Shown: positions 27,837-37,081, numbered from the stretch's first letter. The stretch is DNA of 64,000 nt from Rhodomicrobium vannielii ATCC 17100 (GCF_000166055.1 NC_014664.1:3689501-3753500), one strand, 5' to 3'. Made by a program: numbers and translations. Notes: generated by a model from the letters alone, not told the origin.

Positions 27837-29327
27837 ATGGAACTGGGACACTTCGTTGGCGGCAAGATGATCGCCGGGCAGTCGGGGCGGTTTGCCGATG
27901 TCTTCAATCCCGCAACGGGCAAAGTTGAAAAGACGGTCGCGTTGGCGACGAAGGCCGAGGTTCGAGCGGCTGTCGAGAACGCGAAGGCCGCGCAACCTGG
28001 CTGGGCGGCGGTCAACCCGCAGCGGCGCGCGCGCGTCATCATGGAATTCGTGCGGCTTCTGCACCGGGACATGGACAAGCTTGCGGAAGCCCTGTCGCGT
28101 GAACATGGCAAGACCTTCCCCGACGCCAAGGGCGACATCATCCGCGGGCTGGAAGTGGCTGAATTCTGCATCGGCGCGCCGCATCTTCTGAAGGGCGAGT
28201 TCAGCGAAGGCGTCGGGCCCGGCATCGACATCTATTCCGTCCGCCAGCCGCTCGGGGTCGTCGCGGGCATCACGCCGTTCAACTTCCCCGCCATGATCCC
28301 GATGTGGAAGTTTTGTCCTGCCATCGCGGCAGGCAACGCGTTCATTCTCAAGCCGTCGGAACGCGCTCCCTCGGTGCCCCTCATGCTGGCGGCGCTCATG
28401 CAGGAAGCGGGTCTGCCGGACGGCATCCTCAACGTCGTGAACGGCGACAAGGAGGCTGTGGACGCCATCCTCGACGATACGGACATCTGCGCTGTCGGTT
28501 TCGTGGGTTCGACGGCCATCGCCGAATACATCTACACGCGCGGCTGCGCGGCCGGTAAGCGGGTCCAATGCTTCGGCGGGGCCAAGAACCACATGGTGAT
28601 CGCTCCCGACGCGGATCTCGATCAGGTCGCAGACGCCCTCATCGGCGCGGGCTATGGAGCCGCCGGCGAACGCTGCATGGCGATTTCGGTGGCCGTCCCC
28701 ATCGGCAAGGATACGGCCGACCGGCTGCTTGAGCGCCTCATTCCCCGCGTCGAGAAGCTCAAGGTTGGCCCCTACACCTCCGAGACCGTGGATTTCGGTC
28801 CGCTCGTGACCGCCGATGCCAAGCGCCGCGTGCTGGGTCTTGTCGACAAAGGCATCGCCGAAGGGGCGTCTCTCGTTGTCGACGGGCGCGGCTTCTCGCT
28901 TCAAGGCTACGAAGACGGGTTTTTCGTCGGCCCGTGCCTCTTCGATAACGTCAAACCCGACATGGAGATCTACAAGGCCGAGATTTTCGGTCCCGTGCTA
29001 TCCATCGTCCGTGCGGACACCTACGAAGAAGCCCTCGATCTGCCGATGAAGCATGAATATGGCAACGGCGTCGCCATCTTCACCCGCGACGGCGATACCG
29101 CGCGCGATTTCGCGTCACGGGTCAACGTCGGCATGGTGGGTATCAACGTGCCGATCCCTGTGCCGCTCGCTCACTATACCTTCGGCGGCTGGAAGCGCTC
29201 CGGCTTCGGCGATCTCAATCAGTTCGGGGCGGATTCTTTCCGCTTCTACACGAAGACCAAGACGATCACGTCGCGGTGGCCGAGCGGCGTCAAGGAAGGC
29301 GCGAGCTTCGTCATTCCGACCATGTGA
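27837..29327 (+). CDS. mmsA: CoA-acylating methylmalonate-semialdehyde dehydrogenase
   Basis: A 496-residue aldehyde dehydrogenase with the MmsA-specific start (LGHFVGGKMIAG), the NAD loop VGFVGSTAIAEYI and the catalytic Cys in YGAAGERCMAISV. The C-terminal HYTFGGWKRSGFGD block is present. It oxidatively decarboxylates methylmalonate semialdehyde to propionyl-CoA, the last step of valine degradation. mmsB and a HIBCH gene downstream confirm the pathway. Confidence 0.95.
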   Translation: MELGHFVGGKMIAGQSGRFADVFNPATGKVEKTVALATKAEVRAAVENAKAAQPGWAAVNPQRRARVIMEFVRLLHRDMDKLAEALSREHGKTFPDAKGDIIRGLEVAEFCIGAPHLLKGEFSEGVGPGIDIYSVRQPLGVVAGITPFNFPAMIPMWKFCPAIAAGNAFILKPSERAPSVPLMLAALMQEAGLPDGILNVVNGDKEAVDAILDDTDICAVGFVGSTAIAEYIYTRGCAAGKRVQCFGGAKNHMVIAPDADLDQVADALIGAGYGAAGERCMAISVAVPIGKDTADRLLERLIPRVEKLKVGPYTSETVDFGPLVTADAKRRVLGLVDKGIAEGASLVVDGRGFSLQGYEDGFFVGPCLFDNVKPDMEIYKAEIFGPVLSIVRADTYEEALDLPMKHEYGNGVAIFTRDGDTARDFASRVNVGMVGINVPIPVPLAHYTFGGWKRSGFGDLNQFGADSFRFYTKTKTITSRWPSGVKEGASFVIPTM

Positions 29328-29424
29328 AGACTTCCATCCAAACGCAGCCGGTCGGGGATCGTTCAAAGCTTTCGGACACCCGACCGTATTTCCACATGTT
29401 CATTCAAGGTTTGCGGGGAAGCTG

Positions 29425-30573
29425 ATGGATTTCGGCTTGAGCGAGGAGCAGGCGGCCTTTTTCGAAATGGCCAGGACGTTCGGTCTGGAGCGCCTCGCTC
29501 CCGGTGCCGCCGTCTGGGACGAAAACAAAAGCTTGCCTCTCGATGTCCTGAAGGAAGCGGGGAGCCTCGGGTTCGCGGCGATTTACGCGGGCGAGGAGCA
29601 TGGCGGAACGGGGCTGACGCGGCTCGATGCGGCGCTAGTTTTTGAAGGCCTGTCGCTGGGGTGCCCGTCGATCGCAGCGTTCCTGTCCATCCACAACATG
29701 TGCACATGGATGATCGACGCCTTCGGCAGCGAGGAGCATCGCGCGCGTTGGATTCCGAAGCTCGCGAAGATGGATGCGGTCGCCTCTTACTGTCTGACCG
29801 AGCCCGGTTGCGGCTCGGACGCGGCCGCGCTCCGCACAACGGCGGCGCGCGATGGCGACGAGCTTGTGTTGAACGGAGCCAAGGCCTTCATCTCCGGCGC
29901 AGGTCTCTCGGATCTCTACGTTGTGATGTGCAGAACGGGCGCGCCCGGACCGTCGGGAATTTCGGCGGTGCTGGTGGAAAAGGGGACGCCCGGTCTGAGC
30001 TTCGGAGCCAATGAGAAAAAGATGGGCTGGAATGCGCAGCCAACCGCTGCGGTTCAGTTCGACGATTGCCGCGTGCCCGCCAGCAATCTGCTCGGTGTTG
30101 AAGGCGACGGCTTCAAATACGCCATGCAAGGGCTCAACGGCGGGCGTCTCAACATCGCCGCCTGCGCGCTGGGCGCAGCGCAAACCGCGCTTGACAAGGC
30201 GTTGAATTACAGCGGCGAACGCAAGGCTTTCGGCAAGACGCTCGATCAGTTTCAGGCCCTGCAATTCAAGCTGGCCGACATGGAGATCGCGCTTCAGGTG
30301 GCTCGGTGCTTCCTGCGTCAGGCCGCGTGGAAGCTCGACCAGAAAACCGCCGATGCCGCGAAATTCTGCGCCATGGCCAAGTGCTTCGTGACCGACGCGG
30401 CCTTCGATGTCGCGGATGAGGCGCTGCAAATCCATGGCGGCTATGGCTACCTTGCGGACTACGGGCTTGAGAAGATCGTTCGCGATTTGCGCGTGCATCG
30501 GATCCTCGAAGGCACGAATGAAATCATGCGCATGATCACCGCGCGAGCGATGGTTGAGGAGAGGGGCCGATGA
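29425..30573 (+). CDS. Acyl-CoA dehydrogenase, isobutyryl-CoA type
   Basis: A 382-residue flavoprotein starting MDFGLSEEQAAFFEMARTF. It has YCLTEPGCGSDAAAL, the QIHGGYGYLADYGLEKIVRD signature and the catalytic Glu in RILEGTNEIMRM. Placement between mmsA and a 3-hydroxyisobutyryl-CoA hydrolase gene makes isobutyryl-CoA (to methacrylyl-CoA) the likely substrate. The stop overlaps the next start as ATGA. Confidence 0.9.
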   Translation: MDFGLSEEQAAFFEMARTFGLERLAPGAAVWDENKSLPLDVLKEAGSLGFAAIYAGEEHGGTGLTRLDAALVFEGLSLGCPSIAAFLSIHNMCTWMIDAFGSEEHRARWIPKLAKMDAVASYCLTEPGCGSDAAALRTTAARDGDELVLNGAKAFISGAGLSDLYVVMCRTGAPGPSGISAVLVEKGTPGLSFGANEKKMGWNAQPTAAVQFDDCRVPASNLLGVEGDGFKYAMQGLNGGRLNIAACALGAAQTALDKALNYSGERKAFGKTLDQFQALQFKLADMEIALQVARCFLRQAAWKLDQKTADAAKFCAMAKCFVTDAAFDVADEALQIHGGYGYLADYGLEKIVRDLRVHRILEGTNEIMRMITARAMVEERGR

Positions 30574-31649
30574 GTGAAGAAGATGTCGTCATCCGCAAGG
30601 AGGGCCGCGCGGGACGCATAACGCTCAACCGCCCGGCCGCGATGAACGCGCTGACCTGGGCAATGGCGCTCAGGATCGAGCAAGCGCTGGATAAGTGGGA
30701 GCACGATTCCGGGGTCGATGTCGTGGTCGTGGACGCTGCGGGCGAGAAAGCCTTCTGCGCCGGGGGCGATATCGCGGACCTCTATAAAAAAGGCCGCGCA
30801 GGAGACTTCGACTACGGCCGCAAGTTCTGGTGCGACGAATATCGGCTGAATGCCAAAATCCATCGCTACGCCAAGCCTTACGTGGCCTTCATGGATGGCA
30901 TCGTCATGGGCGGTGGGGTTGGCGTCTCGGCGCACGGGTCGCATCGGATTGTGACCGAGCGTTCCGTCGTAGCCATGCCCGAAACCGGCATCGGACTCAT
31001 TCCCGATGTCGGAGGAACGTTTCTGCTGTCGCGGATGCCGGGACGGTGCGGAGAGTATATCGCCATGACAGCGGCGCGCATGGGGCCGGGCGACGCCATT
31101 TATGGGGGATTCGCCGATCTTTACATGCCTGTCGAACGGACGGCGGCTGCCATCGCCGCGTTGTGTGATACGGGCGATGTCACGCTTTTGGACGCCCATT
31201 GCGAAGTCGCGCCAACGTCCGCGCTTGCCGCGAACCGGGTGGAAATCGACGCGCTCTTCGCGAGCCCGGATGCGGTTTCCATCGTCCAATCCCTCGAAAA
31301 TGCCTCCTCGTCGCTGGCAAGGGATGCGGCGAAAGCCATCCGACGCAATTCTCCGCTTGCCGTGACGGCGGCATTGCTGGCCGTGCGCCGTGCCCGCGAC
31401 CTCGCATCCATTGAGGACTGTCTGGCTCTCGAATATCGCTTCACCTACCGCTGTCAGGAGATGAGCGACTTTCTCGAAGGAATTCGCGCCGCCGTGATCG
31501 ACAAGGACCGCAAGCCCAACTGGCGGTTCGCGCGGCTTGAGGATCTGGACGAGACGCGCGCGGAGGCGCTCCTCGCCTCGCTTGGGACGGAGGAATTGCC
31601 GCATTCGCCACCAGAACGGCGACATCCTGAGAAGCCGGTTCAATCATAA
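30570..31649 (+). CDS. 3-hydroxyisobutyryl-CoA hydrolase (HIBCH)
   Basis: A 359-residue crotonase-fold protein of HIBCH length and pattern: oxyanion-hole block KAFCAGGDIADLY and MGGGVGVSAHGS, and the catalytic Glu in MPETGIGLIPDVGGTF. The ~100-residue C-terminal extension with SLARDAAKAI distinguishes it from plain enoyl-CoA hydratases. It releases 3-hydroxyisobutyrate for MmsB. Four bases overlap with the upstream dehydrogenase. Confidence 0.92.
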   Translation: MSEEDVVIRKEGRAGRITLNRPAAMNALTWAMALRIEQALDKWEHDSGVDVVVVDAAGEKAFCAGGDIADLYKKGRAGDFDYGRKFWCDEYRLNAKIHRYAKPYVAFMDGIVMGGGVGVSAHGSHRIVTERSVVAMPETGIGLIPDVGGTFLLSRMPGRCGEYIAMTAARMGPGDAIYGGFADLYMPVERTAAAIAALCDTGDVTLLDAHCEVAPTSALAANRVEIDALFASPDAVSIVQSLENASSSLARDAAKAIRRNSPLAVTAALLAVRRARDLASIEDCLALEYRFTYRCQEMSDFLEGIRAAVIDKDRKPNWRFARLEDLDETRAEALLASLGTEELPHSPPERRHPEKPVQS

Positions 31650-31669
31650 CGATAACAGAGGAAACCTCC

Positions 31670-32560
31670 ATGAAACGGGTCGCATTCATTGGCCTCGGCA
31701 ATATGGGACTGCCCATGGCCGTCAATCTGCTGAAAAACGGATTCGATGTCCGGGGCTTCGACAAGGGGGCAACGGCAGCCTCCGCCGCCCTTGCCGCTGG
31801 CGTCGCGATGGAGAGGAGCGCGATTGCCGCCGTGACGGATGCCGATGTCGTGGTGACGATGCTGCCGAACGGCGCGATCCTGAGGCAGGTCTATGGAGAG
31901 ATCGTTCCTGCGGCCAAGGCCGGCGCGTTGGTGATCGATTGTTCCACTGTAGATGTGGAAAGCGCGCGCGCGGCTCATGATATGGCGAGAAACGCCGGGT
32001 TGAAATCCGTGGATGCGCCGGTTTCCGGCGGCGTTGGAGGCGCGGCTGCGGGCACACTGACATTCATGTCCGGTGCCGATGTCGAGGCATTCGAGGCTGC
32101 ACGGCCGATCCTGTCGGCGATGGGAAAAAACCTCGTCCATTGCGGAGAAGCGGGCGCGGGGCAGGCCGCGAAGATCTGCAACAACATGGTGCTCGGCATT
32201 TCCATGATCGCTGTGTGCGAAGCGTTCGCACTGGCCGACAAGCTCGGCCTCAGCCGTCAGGCGATGTTCGACGTCGTTTCCACGTCGTCGGGGCAATGCT
32301 GGTCGATCAACACCTATTGCCCAGCCCCCGGCGTCGGCCCGAAGTCTCCCGCCGACAACGAATACAAGCCCGGCTTTGCGGCCCCGCTCATGCTGAAAGA
32401 TCTTGGCCTCAGCCAACAGGCGGCCGCAAGCGTCGGAGTCGAAACGCCCCTCGGCCAGCACGCCGCCGAAATCTATGCGCGGTTCGTTGCCCAAGGCGGC
32501 ACCGACAAGGACTTCTCCGGCATCCTGCCATGGCTTGCCGCCAGAGCGAACGAAGCGTGA
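31670..32560 (+). CDS. mmsB: 3-hydroxyisobutyrate dehydrogenase
   Basis: A 296-residue beta-hydroxyacid dehydrogenase: NAD loop [17 protein letters not shown], substrate-binding [16 protein letters not shown], and the catalytic Lys in [13 protein letters not shown]. It oxidises 3-hydroxyisobutyrate to methylmalonate semialdehyde for MmsA. GAGG precedes the ATG, and it lies 20 bp after HIBCH. Confidence 0.95.
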   Translation: MKRVAFIGLGNMGLPMAVNLLKNGFDVRGFDKGATAASAALAAGVAMERSAIAAVTDADVVVTMLPNGAILRQVYGEIVPAAKAGALVIDCSTVDVESARAAHDMARNAGLKSVDAPVSGGVGGAAAGTLTFMSGADVEAFEAARPILSAMGKNLVHCGEAGAGQAAKICNNMVLGISMIAVCEAFALADKLGLSRQAMFDVVSTSSGQCWSINTYCPAPGVGPKSPADNEYKPGFAAPLMLKDLGLSQQAAASVGVETPLGQHAAEIYARFVAQGGTDKDFSGILPWLAARANEA

Positions 32561-32568
32561 TCGGGGGC

Positions 32569-33360
32569 ATGACGATGACTGAGAATACCGAAGCAGACGC
32601 CATCCTTGTGGAACGCGATGGCAGGGTTGCGATTCTGAGGCTCAACCGGCCCAAGGCCCTGAACGCTCTCAACAACAGTGTCATGCGCGCCATGGCTGCC
32701 GCCATCGCCGCGCTCGACACCGATACCGGCGTCGGCGTTATCGTCATCACCGGCTCGGACAAGGCGTTCGCGGCGGGTGCCGACATCAAGGAGATGGCAG
32801 ACCGCTCCGCCGTCGAAATGGCGATGTCGGATTGGTTTTCGGGTTGGGACGCCGTTGCAAGATGCCGCACACCGCTCATCGCCGCAGTATCCGGCTTCGC
32901 TCTCGGAGGCGGCTGCGAACTCGCCATGATGTGCGACATCATCATTGCCTCGGAGACGGCGAAATTCGGCCAGCCCGAAATCAAGCTCGGTGTCATCCCT
33001 GGTATGGGTGGATCACAGCGGCTCACGCGCGCCATCGGCAAATACAAGGCGATGGACCTCATCCTGACGGGTCGTCTGATCGACGCTGGCGAGGCGGATC
33101 GTGTCGGATTGGTTTCCCGGGTGGTTCAACAGGCGCGCTTCTGGGACGATGTCATGACAACCGCGCGCATGATCGCGGGCTTCGGCAAGCCGTCGGTCAT
33201 CGCCGCCAAGGAGACGGCAAACCGTGCTCTGGAGGTCAGCCTCGCCGAGGGGCTGCTTTTTGAACGCCGCGTATTTCACGCGCTCTTCGCGACGGAAGAC
33301 CAGAAGGAGGGGATGAACGCCTTCGTGGCCAAACGCCCGGCGGAATTCAGGCATCGCTAG
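32569..33360 (+). CDS. Enoyl-CoA hydratase
   Basis: A 263-residue crotonase with oxyanion-hole blocks [11 protein letters not shown] and [13 protein letters not shown]. The catalytic Glu pair lies in the [23 protein letters not shown] segments. In this operon it would hydrate methacrylyl-CoA and/or tiglyl-CoA. It is the last gene of the valine/isoleucine unit. The TAG stop abuts a palindromic repeat and hairpin (33360-33460). Confidence 0.93.
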   Translation: MTMTENTEADAILVERDGRVAILRLNRPKALNALNNSVMRAMAAAIAALDTDTGVGVIVITGSDKAFAAGADIKEMADRSAVEMAMSDWFSGWDAVARCRTPLIAAVSGFALGGGCELAMMCDIIIASETAKFGQPEIKLGVIPGMGGSQRLTRAIGKYKAMDLILTGRLIDAGEADRVGLVSRVVQQARFWDDVMTTARMIAGFGKPSVIAAKETANRALEVSLAEGLLFERRVFHALFATEDQKEGMNAFVAKRPAEFRHR

Positions 33361-33406
33361 AGCGTTTTCGAGCGAAGAGGCACCCTGTTCGCTCGAAGAA
33401 AACGCG
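33360..33406. repeat. Palindromic intergenic repeat, copy 1
   Basis: AGCGTTTTCGAGCGAAG ... TTCGCTCGAAGAAAACGC, with inverted arms around a short centre. A second copy lies in the opposite orientation at 44830-44875. Similar extragenic palindromes are, from memory, widespread in Rhizobiales genomes. Confidence 0.65.
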
Positions 33407-33916
33407 CCAAAGCACGAGGCTGAAGCTTTTTGCGCGATTCCTGAAACGCGAAAGCTTCAGAGCCGACCGGTTGGGGGCAAACCAGTCCGATCGGCAAGAC
33501 ATCTTCAAACCGGGACAGGCGACGCCGTGAGTTTTGGCCCGATTTCCATGCGGGACGACACACACACGGCCGCTTGAAAGCCACCGAAAAAGCGGATGGG
33601 CCTGATGGCCCAGATCTGAGCGAGACGAGACGCGCGGCCGGAAGCCTCCCGTAGAAACCGGTCTCGCCCGGCCTCCTCGCCCTCGAGCCGAAAGGCTGTC
33701 CCGGCGTATTCCAGACCGCGTATCATCGGTCAGTCGTAATGGCGGGTCGCCTTCGCGTTTTACGGCACCGCGATAAAGCTCTGGATTTCGTCTCACGTGA
33801 AGCGGTATCGATCTCGCTCGAAAGCCGCAGCCCCCTGGGTGCCAAGGCCGTAAATTGCCGTAGAAGCAACGAGCGGCGGTCTTCATGTTCCTGAAGCGGT
33901 GCAACGAGAGGCAAGA
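33361..33916. other. 556-bp intergenic region with palindromes, no gene
   Basis: It holds the repeat at 33360-33406 and a hairpin at 33420-33460. The remaining ~450 bp up to the panP-like gene show no reading frame that I can support on either strand. Confidence 0.55.
33420..33460 (+). terminator. Hairpin after the valine operon
   Basis: A perfect 10-bp stem CTGAAGCTTT / AAAGCTTCAG, with inner CGCG pairs inside a 21-base loop. It is placed ~60 bp after the enoyl-CoA hydratase stop. It has no T-run, so it may be a repeat rather than an intrinsic terminator. Confidence 0.4.
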
Positions 33917-35467
33917 ATGGCGTCAGAAAAGCTCACCGAAATCTCGCAGCACCCCTCTCCGAGCGAGGATGCGGGTGCAGACGTCGCCGATTATCTGCTC
34001 GGGTCTGACCTGTCGAAGCTGCGCGGTTGGGTCGAAGCGAGATCGGCCTCATTCCTGAGGAGCGCTGATGCCGGGGAGCGGTCGCCGATCCGGCGCGTTC
34101 GGGAAAAATTTCGATCCTGCGAGGTGCCCGACACCGCCATGGCGTTGGACGATTATCTGTCGTTGCTCGATCAGGATGTTCTGCCGCATTGCTCGTCGTT
34201 GGCCTCGCCGCGCTACCTCGGACACATGACATCGCCCATTCCCGGCTTCCTGCCGGAGCTGGGGCGTCTGGTGCAGACCCTAAACCAGAACGTCGTGAAG
34301 ATGGAAACCAGCGGCAGCCTGACGTTCGTGGAGCGTCAGGTTCTCGGGATGCTGCACAAGGAAACCTACGGTTTCGACACTGCGTTCTATGACCGCCGCG
34401 TGCAAGATCGCGATTCGACGTTGGGCCTCTTCGCGAGCGGCGGCACCATCGCCAATCTGACCGCGCTTCGGGCGGCCAAGCAGCGGGCGAGCGTACACGC
34501 AGGCGGCGGCGCCCGCATGGCCGTGATTGGCTCGGAGTTGATGCACTATTCCTTCGCCAAGGGTGCGGACCTGATGGGGCTGGAACTGCGCAGGGTGCCC
34601 GTCGACGAGCAGAACCGCATGCTTCCCGCGGCGCTTGAGCGGGAGATCGAAGCTTGCGAGGCGGAGGGCGTCACGGTCGCCGCGCTCATTGCCATCGCCG
34701 GAACGACGGAGTTCGGAAGCGTCGATCCGCTGGCTTCGATCTGCCGTCTCGGGCAGGCGCGTAATATTCATGTCCATGTCGATGCAGCGTGGGGCGGCGG
34801 CTTTCTGCTCAGTCCGCGCAATCGCCATATCCTCGCCGGGATCGAGTTGGCGGACACGGTCACCATCGACGGACACAAGCAGCTCATGGTCCCGCTTGGA
34901 TGCGGGATGCTGTTCTTCCGCGACCCGGAAGTGTCGAAAACCATCATGCATCACGCGCCCTATGCGGTGCGGCCCAACTCCGAAGATCAGGGGCGTTTCA
35001 CGCTCGAAGGCACGCGCCCCGCAACGGCGATCTATGTCCACGCCGCTCTGCACCTGATCGGAAAATCCGTCTACGATGCACTCTTCTCCGCCAGCCTTGA
35101 GCGGACACGGATCATGGCGCGCCATATCGAGGGGATGCCGGAGTTCGAACTGACCTCCCGCCCTGACATGAACATCCTGACCTATCGCTACATTCCCGAG
35201 GCGATGCGGGGCACCACACCGGGGCCTGCCGACAATCACCGGATCAGCCGCTTCAACGTCGCGTTGCAGCGCGCGCAGCGCGACAAGGGCGACAGCTTCG
35301 TATCGCGGACGTTTCGGCCTGTGTCGCGACATGGCGATGAGCCGCTCGCGCTTCTCAGGGCCGTCCTGCTCAATCCGCGCACCACGGAAGACGACATCCT
35401 CTTCCTCCTGCGCGATCAGGTCGGGATCGCCCGGGAACTGGAAAACTCCCCGGCGTTTCATGAATGA
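33917..35467 (+). CDS. PLP-dependent decarboxylase, PanP-like (putative aspartate 1-decarboxylase)
   Basis: A 516-residue group-II PLP decarboxylase. The PLP lysine lies in TIDGHKQLMVPLGCG, and HVDAAWGGG is the conserved block before it. ETSGSLTFVERQVLGMLH and GLFASGGTIANLTAL match the PanP/glutamate-decarboxylase-like subgroup known in Vibrio to make beta-alanine from aspartate. Glutamate or another amino acid remains possible. GAGAGG lies 7 bases before ATG 33917. It stands alone after the valine operon. Confidence 0.8.
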   Translation: MASEKLTEISQHPSPSEDAGADVADYLLGSDLSKLRGWVEARSASFLRSADAGERSPIRRVREKFRSCEVPDTAMALDDYLSLLDQDVLPHCSSLASPRYLGHMTSPIPGFLPELGRLVQTLNQNVVKMETSGSLTFVERQVLGMLHKETYGFDTAFYDRRVQDRDSTLGLFASGGTIANLTALRAAKQRASVHAGGGARMAVIGSELMHYSFAKGADLMGLELRRVPVDEQNRMLPAALEREIEACEAEGVTVAALIAIAGTTEFGSVDPLASICRLGQARNIHVHVDAAWGGGFLLSPRNRHILAGIELADTVTIDGHKQLMVPLGCGMLFFRDPEVSKTIMHHAPYAVRPNSEDQGRFTLEGTRPATAIYVHAALHLIGKSVYDALFSASLERTRIMARHIEGMPEFELTSRPDMNILTYRYIPEAMRGTTPGPADNHRISRFNVALQRAQRDKGDSFVSRTFRPVSRHGDEPLALLRAVLLNPRTTEDDILFLLRDQVGIARELENSPAFHE

Positions 35468-35741
35468 CCGCTGCCGCACCGCGCAGGATCCGGCGCAACA
35501 TGCCGCCAGCTGAACCGTCGCAGTGAGCGCAGAGAACTGCGTTTCATGCGCCGAAGGCATGGGTACGCCTTTTTCATTCGCCGGAAATGCTGGCGATGTC
35601 GCGGTGACGGCGCGCGTCAAGACGCTTCTTTTCCGAGAGCGCGATGTCGAGCACGACATCGAAGCCCGGACGCGGTAGCGGGGGCGGAGCGGGCGCTTTG
35701 GTGGCAAAAATTCAAAGCTGCACTGGAATTGATTGTTGCTA

Positions 35742-35900
35742 GGAAGTGTATGCCCAGCGTCACCTGATCGAATGCTGTTTCTCGAAGCTCAAACAGTTTC
35801 GACGCATCGCTACGAGATATGAAAAGACCGCCCGAAACTACCGCTCCATGATCGCGCTCGCAGCAACCATCTTGTGCATCCGATAAATGTCCACACTTCC
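35742..35900 (+). mobile_element. 159-bp IS5-derived mini-element
   Basis: It begins GGAAGTGT and ends ACACTTCC (perfect 8-bp inverted repeat), flanked on both sides by TA (35740-35741 and 35901-35902). The interior is only the 3' tail of an IS5-family transposase. This looks like an internally deleted, MITE-like derivative. Confidence 0.65.
35746..35886 (+). pseudogene. IS5-family transposase C-terminal fragment
   Basis: The frame encodes VYAQRHLIECCFSKLKQF, RRIATRYEKTARNYRSM and IALAATILCIR followed by TAA. This is the conserved E-containing C-terminal end of IS5 (IS427/IS1031-like) transposases. Only 46 residues remain, so it cannot be functional. Confidence 0.85.
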
Positions 35901-35904
35901 TAGG

Positions 35905-35930
35905 TGTTCAGTCCCGGCGTGTGATGGTGT
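35905..35930 (+). mobile_element. Solo IS481-like end 1
   Basis: TGTTCAGTCCCGGC followed by GTGATGG, preceded by CTAGG. It matches the terminal repeat of the intact element at 16818. The 20 bases after it resemble the region upstream of that transposase (GATGGTGTATCATTA versus GATGGTGCATTATTC). The rest of the element is gone. Confidence 0.75.
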
Positions 35931-36155
35931 ATCATTAACGCCGTCACAGCGGGACGAGCCAAGCTATCGGTTAAGCAATGATCCAGCCCGCCACGAATGT
36001 CGTTTTGACGGATTTCTTTTCGAGGCACGCCGCCGTACGGTGAGCGTCACAAAGCGAGAAGCTCGCATTCGCTCGAATTTCAATCTACGGCTTGGCAATA
36101 GGAGCGCGCCGACAGCAGAATCTCCGGCGCGCGTCCCTCGAATTTATTCGTTAGG

Positions 36156-36180
36156 TGTTCAGTCCCATGCTGTGATGGTC
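36156..36180 (+). mobile_element. Solo IS481-like end 2
   Basis: TGTTCAGTCCCATGC followed by TGTGATGG, preceded by TTAGG. It has the same orientation as the end at 35905 and so is not the partner terminus of one element. Confidence 0.65.
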
Positions 36181-36643
36181 GAGCGGTTGCGACCGAGCTT
36201 GCGCGACGAAGATGGGCGTTGGTGGGCGGATTATGTGCGCTTACGCGTCGCCGCCAGACTTTTGCCGCGATAGGGCGCTTGTGTCGCTCAGCGATCTCCG
36301 GCGTCGGGCTTGGCTTCCCTCGCTTGCGCTGCCGGAGCGCTCGCCGCCGTGGAAACGTCGCTTCGAGAACCCTTCTTGATGGTGGTGCTCTTTCGCTTCT
36401 GCATGCCCGGAAGCGTGCTGCAATCGGACGCTGCCTCATGCGCAGGGAGCGATTTCGATCGGTCTTTACGCGTCAAATCGATTTCGATTTAACGCGAGCT
36501 GATCTATTGGTGAAAAGCGGTCGTGTTCGCTCTGGCCGCTCGGAAGATCGACCGGCGCTCACAAAGCGGACGCGTCGGTCGGCAACAAGAACTTCGGGCG
36601 TCGGCGCGAGCGCGCGGCGTTTCAACGGTCCAGGCTTTCCGGT

Positions 36644-37081
36644 ATGATCATGAATGCGCGGCAGATAGCTCTTTCGACGGTCCTTGCCGGTCTTGCGCTC
36701 GTGGCACCCGGCACCCCGGCGTCCGCCGACAGGATCGCCAATTCGACGGCGGTCTTCGCGGCGCTCGACAAGGTGACGGGCCGCGTTCAGCCGCTCGAAA
36801 TACCGATGGGACGCACTGTCACGTTCGGCGCACTGACCATTACGCCGCGCGCCTGCTACACACGCCCGTCCACGGAGACGCCGCTGACAAGCGCCTTCAT
36901 CGAGGTGGACGAGGTCGTGCTCGACGGCTCGTCGCATCGCATCTTCACGGGCTGGACGTTCGCGGAAAGCCCGGGGCTTCACGCGGTGGAGCATCCCACC
37001 TTCGACGTGTGGCTGACGAGTTGCAAGACACCTTCGGCGGACATATCGGCCGGGAGACGGTCGAACGCGCCGAAACCCTGA
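36644..37081 (+). CDS. DUF2155 domain exported protein
   Basis: A 145-residue protein with a cleavable signal peptide (ALSTVLAGLALVAPGTPASA) and a DUF2155 domain: VFAALDKVTGRVQPLEIPMG, TITPRACYTRP and RIFTGWTFAESPGLHAVEH, ending DVWLTSCK. It is a periplasmic protein of unknown role, typically next to aat/acc genes in alphaproteobacteria. The last 34 codons lie antisense to the end of aat (103-bp convergent overlap). About 17 residues follow the conserved DVWLTSCK. Confidence 0.88.
   Translation: MIMNARQIALSTVLAGLALVAPGTPASADRIANSTAVFAALDKVTGRVQPLEIPMGRTVTFGALTITPRACYTRPSTETPLTSAFIEVDEVVLDGSSHRIFTGWTFAESPGLHAVEHPTFDVWLTSCKTPSADISAGRRSNAPKP

Larger units (their letters stand above)
35468..36643. 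other. 1.2-kb region of insertion-sequence debris
   Basis: It contains an IS5-derived mini-element (35742-35900), two solo IS481-like ends (35905 and 36156) and otherwise no supported gene. Short open frames here (for example 35546-35767 and 35887-36273) lack family signals and ribosome-binding sites. It separates the panP-like gene from a housekeeping block. Confidence 0.7.

Noticed and set aside
26496-28904. 802-codon open frame on the minus strand opposite the CoA-transferase and mmsA genes
   Set aside because: It is the mirror of two well-supported high-GC genes. The translation has no domain pattern and is rich in Arg/His/Asp as expected of a reverse-complement frame.
35546-35767. Small Arg/Cys-rich frame in the IS debris region
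   Set aside because: No ribosome-binding site or homologue pattern; its end overlaps the true IS5 transposase tail in another frame.
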